From Pseudomonas eucalypticola (GTDB lineage Bacteria; Pseudomonadota; Gammaproteobacteria; Pseudomonadales; Pseudomonadaceae), in the NCBI RefSeq assembly GCF_013374995.1, contig NZ_CP056030.1, positions 1,024,501 to 1,088,500 on the forward strand: a stretch of DNA of 64,000 bases, written 5' to 3'. Shown here one piece after another: positions 1 through 9,050 of the stretch (position 1 is its first letter; each line of letters begins with the position of its first letter). The notes beneath the pieces were generated by a model that ran no database searches, was not told where the DNA came from, and saw nothing but the letters and a program-made list of their open reading frames with translations. The translations under genes and the position numbers were made by a program.

Positions 1-706
1 CAAGGGTCATGCGACTGCTTGCCGCAGCAAAGGCGTCCACGTCGAGCAAGGTCAGCTGGCTTTGCGGGTAGCGGCGCTTGAGGCTGGCACCCACCACCCC
101 GGCACCGCAACCGAAGTCCAGGACCTGGCCGCCGGGCAGGCCGTCCAGGTGTTCCAGCAGCAGCGCGGTGCCACGGTCCAGGCGGCCATGGCTGAACACG
201 CCCGGCAGGCTGATGACGGTCATTGGGCCATCGGCCAGGGCCAGTTCGTAGCGCTGGGCCAGGCTTGCCAGCGGCACGCCGACTGGGGCAGATTCGACCG
301 TGACCTGCCACAGCTGGCAATGCCGTGCACTGTCGAGTTTGCGTGGCTTGCCCAAGGCATGCAGCTGCTTGGCCGCGCCCTCGATGCCGCCGCGCTTCTC
401 GCCTACCAGGTACAGGTTTTTGCCCGCCAAACGTGAGGCCAGGGCATTGAGCAGGTAGTTGGCCAGCTCACGGGACTTTGGCAGGAAGATCACCGCGGCG
501 TCGAAATCCGCCTGTGGCGCTTCGGTGCCGAAGTGGCTGCGTTCGCCAAAGCGGGCCGCCAGGGCCTGCTGGTCCCCTGCGTGCCAGCACCAGCCCTGGG
601 CTTCGGGCAATGTGCCCAGCAGGTCGTCAGCGGGCAGGCCTGCCAGCAGCACGCGGCCCTGGAACAAGTCGGCCTGGCGAAGCAGCACTTCACTGCGCGG
701 GTCCAT
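1..706 (-). CDS. rsmC: 16S rRNA (guanine-N2) methyltransferase RsmC, 3' part beyond window
   Basis: A minus-strand reading frame starts with ATG at 706 ([15 protein letters not shown]) and runs off the left edge, so the C-terminus is missing. RsmC methylates G1207 of 16S rRNA using S-adenosylmethionine. The N-terminal half is the degenerate methyltransferase-like domain; the SAM-binding glycine motif ([13 protein letters not shown]) lies near the left edge, followed by [10 protein letters not shown], as in class I Rossmann methyltransferases. The overall layout fits RsmC rather than its paralogue RlmG, but the part that would distinguish them best is cut off. The gene is transcribed in the same direction as the next dehydrogenase gene, 52 bases away. 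Confidence 0.85.
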   Translation of the reverse strand, partial: MDPRSEVLLRQADLFQGRVLLAGLPADDLLGTLPEAQGWCWHAGDQQALAARFGERSHFGTEAPQADFDAAVIFLPKSRELANYLLNALASRLAGKNLYLVGEKRGGIEGAAKQLHALGKPRKLDSARHCQLWQVTVESAPVGVPLASLAQRYELALADGPMTVISLPGVFSHGRLDRGTALLLEHLDGLPGGQVLDFGCGAGVVGASLKRRYPQSQLTLLDVDAFAAASSRMTL

Positions 707-757
707 GGTGGGGGCTCCTGGTCAAAAAAGCACCCATTCTACCAGAGCCTCCGGCCC

Positions 758-1723
758 TCAGTTGACCTGGCGTACCGGCGTACCGCTGAAATGCCCCTGG
801 GCGTTTTCGGCCACCTGGGCGACGATGCGCTGGCGCGCCTCGCGGCTGCCCCAGGCACTGTGGGGCGTGACGATCAGGCGCGGAATGTCATCGGCCAGCA
901 GCGGGTTCCCGTTCACCGGTGGCTCGACGCCGAGCACATCAGTGGCGGCGCCGCCCAGGTGCCCGGCCCGTAGCGCGTCGGCCAATGCCTGCTCATCCAC
1001 GATGCCGCCGCGGGCGGTGTTGACCAGGAAGGCTCCCGGCTTGAGCAGCGCCAGTTCAGCGGCGCCAATCATGTTGCGGGTGCTGTCATTGAGCGGGCAG
1101 TGCAGGGTCAGAGCGTCGACCTGGGGCAGCAACTGTGCCAGTGCAATACGATCTTCTCGCGGCGGCCTGCCGGGGATCTGGCCCAACAGCACGCGCATGC
1201 CGAAGGCTTCGGCCAGCCGTGCCACCGCGCCGCCCAGTTCGCCGTGACCCAGCAGGCCCAGGGTCTTGCCTTCCAGTTCGACAATGGGGAAGTCCAGCAG
1301 GCAGAACTGGCTGGAGCGCTGCCATTGGCCGGCGGCGATGGCCTTCTGGTAGTCCGGCAGCCGCGTGGCCAGGGCCAGCAACAGCATCAAGGTATGCTGG
1401 GCCACCGACGGTGTGCCGTAACCCTGGCAATTGCACACGGCGATGCCACGGCTGCGGGCGGCGGCCAGGTCGACGTTGTTGGTGCCGGTGGCGGTGATCA
1501 GGATCAGTTGCAGGTCCGGGCAGGCCGCGATGGTGTCGGCGTCGACCACCACCTTATTGGTGATGATGACCTGGGCGTCGCGGCAGCGCTCGATCACGTG
1601 CTGCGGCGGGGTGGCGGCGTGCAGGTCCAGGGGGCTGAAGGCCTGGTGCAGCGGGCCCAGGTCGAGGTCCCCCAGGTCCAGTGAGCTGTAGTCGAGAAAC
1701 ACGGCGCGGCGCGGATCGGTCAT
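758..1723 (-). CDS. D-2-hydroxyacid dehydrogenase (glycerate/hydroxypyruvate type)
   Basis: A 321-residue NAD(P)-dependent D-2-hydroxyacid dehydrogenase. The start ATG at 1723 has a good AGGAG site just upstream; the frame stays open far past it, but that extension is antisense to the next gene and is not coding. Visible family marks are the dinucleotide motif GLLGHGELGGAVA, the substrate-binding NTARGGIVDE segment with its catalytic arginine, and the catalytic histidine in TPHSAWGS near the C-terminus. The length is typical for hydroxypyruvate/glyoxylate reductases. The natural substrate cannot be read from the sequence. It is divergent from the glutamine-synthetase-family gene across a 201-base gap. 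Confidence 0.9.
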   Translation of the reverse strand: MTDPRRAVFLDYSSLDLGDLDLGPLHQAFSPLDLHAATPPQHVIERCRDAQVIITNKVVVDADTIAACPDLQLILITATGTNNVDLAAARSRGIAVCNCQGYGTPSVAQHTLMLLLALATRLPDYQKAIAAGQWQRSSQFCLLDFPIVELEGKTLGLLGHGELGGAVARLAEAFGMRVLLGQIPGRPPREDRIALAQLLPQVDALTLHCPLNDSTRNMIGAAELALLKPGAFLVNTARGGIVDEQALADALRAGHLGGAATDVLGVEPPVNGNPLLADDIPRLIVTPHSAWGSREARQRIVAQVAENAQGHFSGTPVRQVN

Positions 1724-1924
1724 CGGGGCAGACTCCTTGTGATTGGCGAAAAAGCCTACATGAAATTTGGGCGTATGGGCGTCCGTCCAGGTTTCTTGGC
1801 CCCGCCTCGATGGCCTGCACCCGGAGCGCGGGGTCCCCGCTTTCACAGCCGGTGCTACATTGGGTGCACCGGGCCATGGCCCGTCAGTTGGCGTGCGCGC
1901 TTTGTCGTCATTCAGGATTACACC

Positions 1925-3289
1925 ATGAACAAGCAGTCTTCGAGCTCCTCGGCCCACCCCGACCTGTTGAGTGAGGTCCGCGCCTTTCGCGCCGCCCACC
2001 CGCAGGTGCGTTACGTCGACCTGATCGCCCTGGACATTCCCGGGCATTTCTACGGCAAACGTTACCCGGTGGAGATGCTCGAGAAAGTGGCCGCCGGCAG
2101 TCCCCTCAAACTGCCGCAAAACTGCGTGCTGCTCGGCGCCCAGGGCGGGCTGCACCCCATTGGCGATTACTGCTTCAACGACGGCGACCCGGACGCGCCG
2201 CGGCGCTTGATACCCGGCACCCTCAAACCCGTGCGCTGGGAAGGCCAACCGCTGGGGCAAATGCTGATCAGTTCGGATGGCACCGCGGCGCCCATCGAAT
2301 TCGAGCCGCGTGAAGTGCTGGCGCGGGTACTTGAGCGGCTGGCACGGCGCGGCATCTACCCGGTGGTGGCCTTCGAACTGGAGTTCTACCTGTTCGACCG
2401 CGCGCTGGACAAAGGCTTGCCGCAATTTCCGCGTGACGGTTTGAGCGGCGATGAAGATGACCAGCCCAACATGCACATCGAACGCCTGTCGCGTTTCGCC
2501 CCGGTGCTGCACGACATGGTCGAGGCCGCCAATGAACAGGGCGTGGAAGCCAATGTGATCACCGCAGAGCTGGGGCCGGGCCAGTTCGAGATCAATTTTG
2601 CCCATTGCGACGACGGCCTGCGCGCTGCCGATTGGGCGGCGCTGTTCTGCCGCAGTACCCGTGGCGTGGCGCTCAAGCATGGCCACCGCGCCAGTTTCAT
2701 GAGCAAGCCCTACCTGCATGCCCCGGGCAGCGGCATGCATGTGCATGTCAGCCTGTATGACGCCGCGGGCCACAACGTGCTGGCCGCCGACGACCAGCAG
2801 CCGCTGCGGCACGCCGTCGCGGGCTGCCTGGCATTGCTGCCCCACTGCATGCCGATCTTCGCCCCCAACCACAACGCGTTTCGCCGCTACGGAGCCATGG
2901 TCAACGCAGCCAGCCGTGCCAGCTGGGGGTTCGAAGACCGTGACGCCTGCATCCGGATCCCCGAGTCCGACCCGCGCAACGTGCGCATCGAGCACCGCCT
3001 GGCCGGGGCCGACGCCAACCCCTACCTGGTGCTGGCGGCGATCCTCAGCGGCATGGAGCATGGTCTGGACGCGAAGCTCGAGCCCATCGCCCCGCTCAAC
3101 GAAAACCGCCACAGCGGTATCGACTTCCCCAAGGACATGCTCGACGCCGTGCGGCACATGCAGGGCCACCCGGCGGTGCGCGAGGGGCTGGGAAGCGAGT
3201 TCGTGATGGTCTACTGCGAGAACAAACGCCATGACCACCTGGCGTTCCTCGATGAAATCAGCGCCCGGGAGTATCGTTGGTTCCTGTGA
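1925..3289 (+). CDS. Glutamine synthetase family protein (gamma-glutamylpolyamine synthetase-like)
   Basis: A 454-residue member of the glutamine synthetase superfamily. I chose the ATG at 1925 because AGGA lies 7 bases upstream; the frame is open further upstream without a family-like sequence. The catalytic-domain marks include FELEFYLFD, the metal-binding TAELGPGQFEINF segment, the ATP/glutamate-binding SGMHVHVSLYD and the C-terminal NVRIEHRLAGADANPYL. These patterns fit the PuuA/gamma-glutamylpolyamine synthetase group, which ligates glutamate to putrescine-type amines, better than GlnA: the adenylylated-tyrosine region of GlnA is not recognisable. No other polyamine catabolic gene is adjacent, so the amine substrate is an inference. 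Confidence 0.8.
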   Translation: MNKQSSSSSAHPDLLSEVRAFRAAHPQVRYVDLIALDIPGHFYGKRYPVEMLEKVAAGSPLKLPQNCVLLGAQGGLHPIGDYCFNDGDPDAPRRLIPGTLKPVRWEGQPLGQMLISSDGTAAPIEFEPREVLARVLERLARRGIYPVVAFELEFYLFDRALDKGLPQFPRDGLSGDEDDQPNMHIERLSRFAPVLHDMVEAANEQGVEANVITAELGPGQFEINFAHCDDGLRAADWAALFCRSTRGVALKHGHRASFMSKPYLHAPGSGMHVHVSLYDAAGHNVLAADDQQPLRHAVAGCLALLPHCMPIFAPNHNAFRRYGAMVNAASRASWGFEDRDACIRIPESDPRNVRIEHRLAGADANPYLVLAAILSGMEHGLDAKLEPIAPLNENRHSGIDFPKDMLDAVRHMQGHPAVREGLGSEFVMVYCENKRHDHLAFLDEISAREYRWFL

Positions 3290-3395
3290 ACCTGAGCCTG
3301 CCGGGCTGGACGAGCAGAAGCGCCCCGCACGCCCCGCGCAGCTTTGGTAAGGTAGGCGTCTTGTAACTGCCTATGACAATGCCTTGGGAGGCCCC

Positions 3396-4025
3396 ATGTA
3401 CTGGACGGAGTTCTTGACCGTTGCCTTGATTCACCTGCTCGCCGTGGCCAGCCCCGGCCCGGACTTCGCCGTGGTCGTGCGCGAAAGCGTGGCCCACGGC
3501 CGTCGCGCCGGCACCTGGACCGCCCTGGGCGTGGGCACGGCGATTTTCCTGCATGTGGGCTATTCCCTGCTGGGCATCGGCCTGATCGTCTCCCAGTCCA
3601 TCGTGCTGTTCAACGCCCTGAAATGGCTGGCCGCCGCCTACCTGCTGTACATCGGCTTCAAGGCGATTCGCGCGAAACCGGCGGCACCGGGGGCTGAAAC
3701 CCTGAAGGCTGAACCGGTTGAGCGCACTGCCAGGGGCGCCTATGTGGCCGGTTTCATGACCAATGGCCTGAACCCCAAGGCCACGCTGTTTTTCCTGTCG
3801 CTGTTCACCGTGGTCATCAACCCCCATACACCGCTGTGGGTACAGGCTGGCTACGGTGTGTACCTGGCGTTCGCCACTGCCGCCTGGTTCTGCCTGGTGG
3901 CCATGCTGTTCAGCCAGCAACGCGTGCGCGCAGGCTTCGCGCGCATGGGGCACTGGTTCGATCGCACCATGGGCGCGGTGCTGATTGCCCTGGGCGTGAA
4001 GATCGCTTTGACAGAAATGCATTGA
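3396..4025 (+). CDS. LysE/RhtB family amino acid exporter
   Basis: A 209-residue inner-membrane protein of the LysE/RhtB export superfamily. The ATG at 3396 follows GGGAG with good spacing; a TTG twelve bases earlier in frame is less likely. The family signature is HLLAVASPGPDFAVVVRES at residues 11-29, and the second conserved region GFMTNGLNPKATLFFLSLF lies near the middle. About six hydrophobic helices are visible, as expected. Members export homoserine, threonine, lysine or similar amino acids; the substrate cannot be told here. It stands alone between the glutamine-synthetase-family gene and the acyl-CoA ligase. Confidence 0.88.
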   Translation: MYWTEFLTVALIHLLAVASPGPDFAVVVRESVAHGRRAGTWTALGVGTAIFLHVGYSLLGIGLIVSQSIVLFNALKWLAAAYLLYIGFKAIRAKPAAPGAETLKAEPVERTARGAYVAGFMTNGLNPKATLFFLSLFTVVINPHTPLWVQAGYGVYLAFATAAWFCLVAMLFSQQRVRAGFARMGHWFDRTMGAVLIALGVKIALTEMH

Positions 4026-4146
4026 GCATCAAGGGGTAACGCTCCCCGGCAACATCGCCATTCATTTGTCCGATGAATGCTCTGCGTCAGAGGGTCTAAA
4101 GTGTGAAAGTATTTGCCATGCTCTTGCACTCATTAAAGGGATCCTC

Positions 4147-5829
4147 ATGATGCAGACTCGCGTTATTCCGCCGGCCGAAGGTGCGTATCAATACCCTCTG
4201 TTGATCAAGCGGCTGCTGCTGTCGGGCAGCCGTTACGAGAAAACCCGCGAGATTGTCTACCGGGATCAGCTGCGCTACACCTACCCGACCCTGTCCGAGC
4301 GCATCGCGCGCCTGGCCAATGTGCTCACCGCAGCCGGGGTCAAGGCGGGGGATACCGTGGCCGTGATGGACTGGGACAGCCACCGCTACCTGGAAGCGAT
4401 GTTTGCCATCCCGATGATTGGCGCGGTGGTGCACACGGTCAACGTCAGGCTCTCCCCGGAGCAGATCCTGTTCACCATGAACCACGCCGACGACAAGCTG
4501 GTGCTGGTCAACAGCGATTTCGTCGGCCTGTACCAGGCGATCGCGCCGCACCTGACCACTGTCGAGAAGACCCTGCTGCTCACCGACGGGCCGCAGAAGA
4601 CGGCGGAGCTGCCGAACCTGGTCGGCGAGTACGAGCAACTACTGGCGGCTGCCAGCCCCACCTACGACTTCCCCGATTTCGATGAAAACTCGGTGGCCAC
4701 CACCTTCTACACCACGGGCACCACCGGCAACCCCAAGGGGGTGTATTTCACCCACCGCCAACTGGTGCTGCACACCCTGAGCCTGGCCACTGTCACCGGC
4801 AGTGTCGACAGCACGCGCTTCATGGGCACCAACGACGTCTACATGCCCATCACGCCCATGTTCCATGTGCATGCCTGGGGTGTGCCCTATGTCGCCACCA
4901 TGCTGGGTATCAAGCAGGTCTACCCTGGTCGCTACGAACCCGACATGCTGGTGCAGCTGTGGAAAACCGAGAAAGTCTCGTTCTCCCACTGCGTGCCGAC
5001 CATTCTGCAGATGCTGCTCAACTGCAAGAACTCCCAAGGGGTGGATTTCAAAGGCTGGAAAATCATCATCGGCGGCAGTTCGCTGAACCGCGCCCTGTAT
5101 GAGGCGGCCAAGGGCCATGGCATTCAGCTGACGGCCGCCTACGGCATGTCCGAGACTTGCCCGCTGATTTCTGCTGCCCACATCAACGAAGAATTGCTCG
5201 CGGGCCTGGAAGACGACCGCACCACCTACCGCATCAAGGCGGGTGTGCCGGTGCCGCTGGTGGAGCCTGCGATCATCGACGCCGACGGCAACTTCCTGCC
5301 CGCCGACGGTGAGACGCAAGGCGAACTGGTGCTGCGTGCGCCCTGGCTTACCATGGGCTACTACCGCGAACCGGAGAAGGGCGCGGAGCTGTGGAAAGGC
5401 GGCTGGTTGCACACCGGCGACGTGGCGACCCTGGACGGCAATGGCGCGATCGATATTCGCGACCGCATCAAGGATGTGATCAAGACCGGCGGCGAGTGGG
5501 TATCGTCGCTGGAGCTTGAAGACCTGATCAGCCGTCACCCGGCCGTGCGCGAAGTGGCGGTGGTGGGTATCCCCGACCCGCAGTGGGGCGAGCGGCCCTT
5601 CGCCCTGCTGGTGGCGCGTGACGGGCAGGGCGTCGATGCGCGAGGCATCAAGGACCACCTGCAGCCTTTCGTCGAATTGGGCCACATCAACAAGTGGGCC
5701 ATTCCCAGCCAGATCGCCGTCGTGGGCGAGATCCCCAAGACCAGCGTCGGCAAACTCGACAAGAAGAAAATCCGTCTCGACATCGCCCAGTGGCAGGCCG
5801 AAAACAGCGGCGTACTGTCCAGCCTCTGA
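4147..5829 (+). CDS. Medium/long-chain fatty-acyl-CoA ligase (AlkK-like)
   Basis: A 560-residue AMP-forming acyl-CoA synthetase. It activates a fatty acid to acyl-adenylate and then to acyl-CoA. The P-loop-like motif TTFYTTGTTGNPKGV, the YGMSETCPLIS motif, the WLHTGDVATLDGNGAI motif with the adenylate aspartate, the hinge DRIKDVIKTGGEWVSS and the C-terminal catalytic lysine region KTSVGKLDKKKIR are all intact. The pattern resembles AlkK-type medium-chain enzymes of P. putida. AAGGG lies 6 bases before the ATG at 4147; a second ATG at 4150 is equally possible. The gene stands alone, with a GC-rich hairpin after its stop. Confidence 0.9.
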   Translation: MMQTRVIPPAEGAYQYPLLIKRLLLSGSRYEKTREIVYRDQLRYTYPTLSERIARLANVLTAAGVKAGDTVAVMDWDSHRYLEAMFAIPMIGAVVHTVNVRLSPEQILFTMNHADDKLVLVNSDFVGLYQAIAPHLTTVEKTLLLTDGPQKTAELPNLVGEYEQLLAAASPTYDFPDFDENSVATTFYTTGTTGNPKGVYFTHRQLVLHTLSLATVTGSVDSTRFMGTNDVYMPITPMFHVHAWGVPYVATMLGIKQVYPGRYEPDMLVQLWKTEKVSFSHCVPTILQMLLNCKNSQGVDFKGWKIIIGGSSLNRALYEAAKGHGIQLTAAYGMSETCPLISAAHINEELLAGLEDDRTTYRIKAGVPVPLVEPAIIDADGNFLPADGETQGELVLRAPWLTMGYYREPEKGAELWKGGWLHTGDVATLDGNGAIDIRDRIKDVIKTGGEWVSSLELEDLISRHPAVREVAVVGIPDPQWGERPFALLVARDGQGVDARGIKDHLQPFVELGHINKWAIPSQIAVVGEIPKTSVGKLDKKKIRLDIAQWQAENSGVLSSL

Positions 5830-5840
5830 CGCCTCGCCTA

Positions 5841-5879
5841 CACGCGGCGCTCCTGGGCCTTACGGCTCAGGGGCGCGTG
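5841..5879 (+). terminator. GC-rich hairpin after the acyl-CoA ligase gene (weak terminator candidate)
   Basis: CACGCG pairs with CGCGTG across an imperfect inner stem and the loop TTAC. There is no T-run after it, so it is at best a weak terminator. It sits 12 bases after the stop of the acyl-CoA ligase gene. Confidence 0.35.
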
Positions 5880-5942
5880 GCTGACATACAGCCATGCGGC
5901 CCGGACCTAGAGTGCATTCCTTTGCCAGGCAAGGGAATGCAT

Positions 5943-7142
5943 ATGACACTTCAACGCTCTCACGCCCCCGACGTTTTGCGCGTCGGGTTGTTCTTCGACG
6001 GTACCGGCAACCACGCCGCCAACGCGCCTTTCGACGATGTAGTGCCTGCAGGCATGGACGGTAGCCACGCTTCGGCGCTGACGAATGTTCATAAGTTGTA
6101 TCAGCTCTACGGCGGGCCGGTGGGCACGCTGGCCATTTATGTCCCAGGCATCGGCACCGACGCCGGTGAAGCCGACAGTTTGCTGGGCAGTGCGCTGGGC
6201 CGTGGGCGTACCGGGGTGCTGGCGCGGGTGGAATACGCGATGGCCCAGCTGCGCCAGGCCATGGGTGCCAGCGGTTCCAAGGCCGAGGTGACGGTCGATC
6301 TGTTCGGCTTCAGCCGCGGCGCCACGGCGGCACGCCATTGCGTCAACCAACTGCGGTCCCTGCCGGGCGTGCGGGTGGGCTTCGTGGGGCTGTTCGACAC
6401 CGTGGCCGCCGTGGCGGGCGCCCGCAAGCTGGACCTCGCTCTGGACCCCGCGCACGTCCCGCAGGTGGTGCACCTGGTGGCACGCGACGAGTACCGGCGC
6501 AATTTTGCCTTGGCGCAAGTGCACCTGTCCCACACTGAAATCGAGCTGCCCGGCGCCCATGCGGATATTGGCGGCGGCTACCTGGGCCAGATGCGCGAGC
6601 AGGTGCTGGTCTGGCCCATGCAGGCCCTGACAGTGGTGAAGGGCACGAAGGTGGAGACCACCTCCATCTACCGTGCCGCCGAACAGGAAAGGCAACTCTG
6701 GTTGGCGCGCGGGTGGCCGGCGCACTGGCTCACGGTGCTCACCCCGGCCCCGACCCTGGTAGTCGACCGTACCCAGGTCCCGCAACAGCAGGTGTACGCG
6801 GCATTGCAACTGGAGCGTGACGTTCGCGGCGAGCTGTCGCGGGTCTACCTGCGGGTCATGCACGGGCTGGCGCTGGCCCAGGGGGTACCGATGCGGCCGG
6901 TGCCCGCCACGGGGGATTGCGCCGTGCCGGCCGAACTTGAGCCCCTGTGCCAGCGTTTCCTGCAGGGCGATTACCGGGTCAGCCCCGAGGAAGACCTGCG
7001 CCTGCGGCTGGGCTATATCCACGTGTCGGCCCACTGGACACCGCCGGAGGGAGTGCGGGGCAACCAGCCGCGGCTTGGCAGCCGGCTGCTGTACATCAAC
7101 GCACCGGCTGCCGATGGCGTGCGCGAACGCTATCGTTGCTGA
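5943..7142 (+). CDS. DUF2235 alpha/beta hydrolase (Tle1-like phospholipase fold)
   Basis: A 399-residue protein with a DUF2235 hydrolase domain, the family that includes the Tle1 phospholipase effectors of type VI secretion. The N-terminal FFDGTGNH (residues 17-24), the nucleophile elbow GFSRGATAARH with Ser124, and the HADIGGGY acid/oxyanion region are clear. I preferred the ATG at 5943 because AAGGGA sits 7 bases upstream; the in-frame ATG at 5937 overlaps that site. There is no signal peptide, and no vgr, PAAR, chaperone or immunity gene next to it, so a secreted role is only a possibility. It could equally be a cytosolic or housekeeping hydrolase. Confidence 0.75.
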   Translation: MTLQRSHAPDVLRVGLFFDGTGNHAANAPFDDVVPAGMDGSHASALTNVHKLYQLYGGPVGTLAIYVPGIGTDAGEADSLLGSALGRGRTGVLARVEYAMAQLRQAMGASGSKAEVTVDLFGFSRGATAARHCVNQLRSLPGVRVGFVGLFDTVAAVAGARKLDLALDPAHVPQVVHLVARDEYRRNFALAQVHLSHTEIELPGAHADIGGGYLGQMREQVLVWPMQALTVVKGTKVETTSIYRAAEQERQLWLARGWPAHWLTVLTPAPTLVVDRTQVPQQQVYAALQLERDVRGELSRVYLRVMHGLALAQGVPMRPVPATGDCAVPAELEPLCQRFLQGDYRVSPEEDLRLRLGYIHVSAHWTPPEGVRGNQPRLGSRLLYINAPAADGVRERYRC

Positions 7143-7436
7143 GCGTGCAGCACCGGATAGCGCTTGAGCGCCTGCATCGAACTGTATTTGTGGTGCGGTG
7201 ATCGGCGGGCTATCGTTGGTTGCATCAAGGAACGGTTGTACCGCCTGGATGAAGACCCCACCGTGGTGCCCGGCCATGGTCCGGGGACTCGTCTGGGTGA
7301 TGAAGTGGGTGAAATCCATTCGTTCGTAACTGAATGTATCTTCACTGAATTATTGGCTGCGACGAGGTCTAATCGTCGCAGCAGTCCGTTCGCCAACAGC
7401 CGCTGCTTCACAACTGTAAGTACAGGAGTTTCCTGA
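7143..7436 (+). promoter_or_regulatory. Intergenic leader region with a perfect 10-bp hairpin before the OmpA lipoprotein gene
   Basis: This 294-base gap holds no convincing gene. Its clear element is the hairpin at 7356-7382: GCTGCGACGA, the 7-base loop GGTCTAA, then TCGTCGCAGC, a perfect 10-bp stem. It lies 54 bases before the ATG of the OmpA-like gene, so it would sit in that mRNA's 5' leader if transcription starts upstream. No T-run follows, so it is not a standard terminator. An AGGAG-like site (ACAGGAG) lies just before the ATG at 7437. Confidence 0.45.
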
Positions 7437-8123
7437 ATGTCGCGTCGTCTGATTATCGCCGCCACTGCCGTTGCCCTGCTGGCCGGCTGTGCGTCACAAA
7501 ACCCCTATGACAACCAGGGCCAGGGCTCTGGTGTGAACAAGACCGCCACCTACGGTGGCCTCGGCGCCCTGGCAGGTGCCGTGGCCGGTGCCGCCATCGA
7601 CCACAACAACCGTGGCAAGGGCGCGCTGATCGGCGCGGCATTGGGCGGTGCCGGCGGTGCCGGTTACGGCTATTACGCCGACAAGCAGGAAAAGGCCCTG
7701 CGTGCGTCGATGGCCAACACCGGTGTGCAGGTGCAGCGCGAGGGTGACCAGATCAAGCTGATCATGCCGGGCAACATCACCTTCGCCACCGATTCGTCGG
7801 CCATCGCGCCCAGCTTCTACACCCCGCTGAACAACCTCGCCGGTTCGTTCAAGCAGTACAACCAGAACCTGATCGAGATCGTCGGCTACACCGACAGCAC
7901 CGGCAGCCGCCAGCACAACATGGACCTGTCCCAGGCCCGTGCGCAGAGTGTGGCTACCTACCTGACGTCCCAGGGTGTGGACCCTTCCCACGTATCGGTA
8001 CGCGGCGCCGGCCCTGACCAGCCGATCGCCTCCAACGCCGATGCCAACGGCCGGGCGCAGAACCGCCGCGTCGAGGTCAACCTCAAGCCGTTGCCGGGCG
8101 CCACCTACCAGCAACAGCAGTAA
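7437..8123 (+). CDS. OmpA family outer-membrane lipoprotein (YiaD-like)
   Basis: A 228-residue lipoprotein. Residues 1-18 form a lipoprotein signal ending in the lipobox LLAGC, with the acylated Cys at position 18. A glycine-rich stretch follows (about residues 40-80, two GxxxG-rich segments like Gly-zipper domains), then a C-terminal OmpA peptidoglycan-binding domain with ITFATDSSAIAP, GYTDSTGSRQHNMDLSQARA and the final NRRVEVNLKP. It probably ties the outer membrane to peptidoglycan. The gene stands alone; convergent hairpin DNA separates it from the acyltransferase gene. Confidence 0.92.
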   Translation: MSRRLIIAATAVALLAGCASQNPYDNQGQGSGVNKTATYGGLGALAGAVAGAAIDHNNRGKGALIGAALGGAGGAGYGYYADKQEKALRASMANTGVQVQREGDQIKLIMPGNITFATDSSAIAPSFYTPLNNLAGSFKQYNQNLIEIVGYTDSTGSRQHNMDLSQARAQSVATYLTSQGVDPSHVSVRGAGPDQPIASNADANGRAQNRRVEVNLKPLPGATYQQQQ

Positions 8124-8135
8124 GCACCCCCCGCT

Positions 8136-8161
8136 TTGCAGCGGCCTCCTGGCCGCTGCAA
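8136..8161. terminator. Convergent-gene hairpin between the OmpA lipoprotein and acyltransferase genes
   Basis: TTGCAGCGGCC and GGCCGCTGCAA form a perfect 11-bp stem around a TCCT loop. It lies between two genes that end towards each other and so may stop transcription from either side, although neither side has a long T-run. Confidence 0.5.
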
Positions 8162-8162
8162 G

Positions 8163-9050
8163 TCAGCCCTTCATGCGGTCGAGCAGGCTATCCTTGGCCA
8201 CCCACAGCTCATTGACCCACTGCTGAAACTGCGCCCGGTACTGCACGTCCTGGTCATAACTGCGGCCAATGAATGCCGCGGGTATGGCGATCTCCTCGAA
8301 ATGCACCACCACCGTGCGCACACGCCCGCACAGCAGGTCCCAGAACCCTGGGCGGCCGTCGGGGTAGCTGAGCGTCACGTTGACGATCGACTGCAGTTGC
8401 TCGCCCATGGCATCCAGCACAAAGGCAATGCCGCCGGCCTTGGGTTTGAGCAGGTGGCGGAACGGGGATTGCTGCTGCGCGTGTTTGCCCGGGGTGAAGC
8501 GCGTGCCTTCGGCGAAGTTGAAGATGGCCGTGGGTTTGCCAGCGAATTTCGCGCAGGTGCGGCGGGTGGTTTCCAGGTCCTTGCCCTGTTTTTCCGGGTG
8601 CTTGGCCAGGTAGGCCTTGGAGTAGCGCTTCATGAAGGGGAAGCCCAGGGCCCACCACGCCAGGCCGATCACCGGTACCCAGATCAACGCCTGCTTGAGG
8701 AAGAACTTCAGCGGGCGGATGCGGCGGTTCAGCACGTACTGCAGCGCCAGGATATCCACCCAGCTCTGGTGGTTGCTGGTCACCAGGTACGAGTGCTGGT
8801 AGTCCAGGCCTTCGAGCCCGGTCACCTGCCAACGGGTGCCGGTCAACAGTTTCATCCAGCCCTTGTTCAAGGTGATCCACAACTCGTGAATGTGCCGCAG
8901 CAGTTCGTCACAGATTTTCTGCGCCATGGGGAACGGCAGGCACAGCTTGAACAGGCTGACGATGAACAGCGGGGTGCAACACAGTACGGTATTGCACGCC
9001 AACAGCAGCGAGGCGACCACGCCTCGCAGTGGCGGTAAAAAGTCCTTCAT
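8163..9050 (-). CDS. PlsC-family acyltransferase (YihG-like)
   Basis: A 295-residue membrane-bound lysophospholipid acyltransferase-like enzyme. It carries the HX4D catalytic motif as NHQSWVD, the FAEGTR acyl-acceptor motif and a hydrophobic N-terminus (about residues 7-37) that anchors it to the inner membrane. The pattern matches the YihG/PlsC group, which transfers fatty acyl chains to lysophosphatidic acid or related lipids. Its ATG overlaps the stop codon of pta by four bases (ATGA), so the two are very likely cotranscribed and translationally coupled. Which lysophospholipid it uses is not visible. Confidence 0.88.
   Translation of the reverse strand: MKDFLPPLRGVVASLLLACNTVLCCTPLFIVSLFKLCLPFPMAQKICDELLRHIHELWITLNKGWMKLLTGTRWQVTGLEGLDYQHSYLVTSNHQSWVDILALQYVLNRRIRPLKFFLKQALIWVPVIGLAWWALGFPFMKRYSKAYLAKHPEKQGKDLETTRRTCAKFAGKPTAIFNFAEGTRFTPGKHAQQQSPFRHLLKPKAGGIAFVLDAMGEQLQSIVNVTLSYPDGRPGFWDLLCGRVRTVVVHFEEIAIPAAFIGRSYDQDVQYRAQFQQWVNELWVAKDSLLDRMKG

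Noticed and set aside
1724..3238. Long minus-strand open frame antisense to the glutamine-synthetase-family gene, joined in frame to the dehydrogenase
   Set aside because: It is the mirror frame of a well-conserved gene in GC-rich DNA and has no family pattern; the dehydrogenase start at 1723 has a proper ribosome site.
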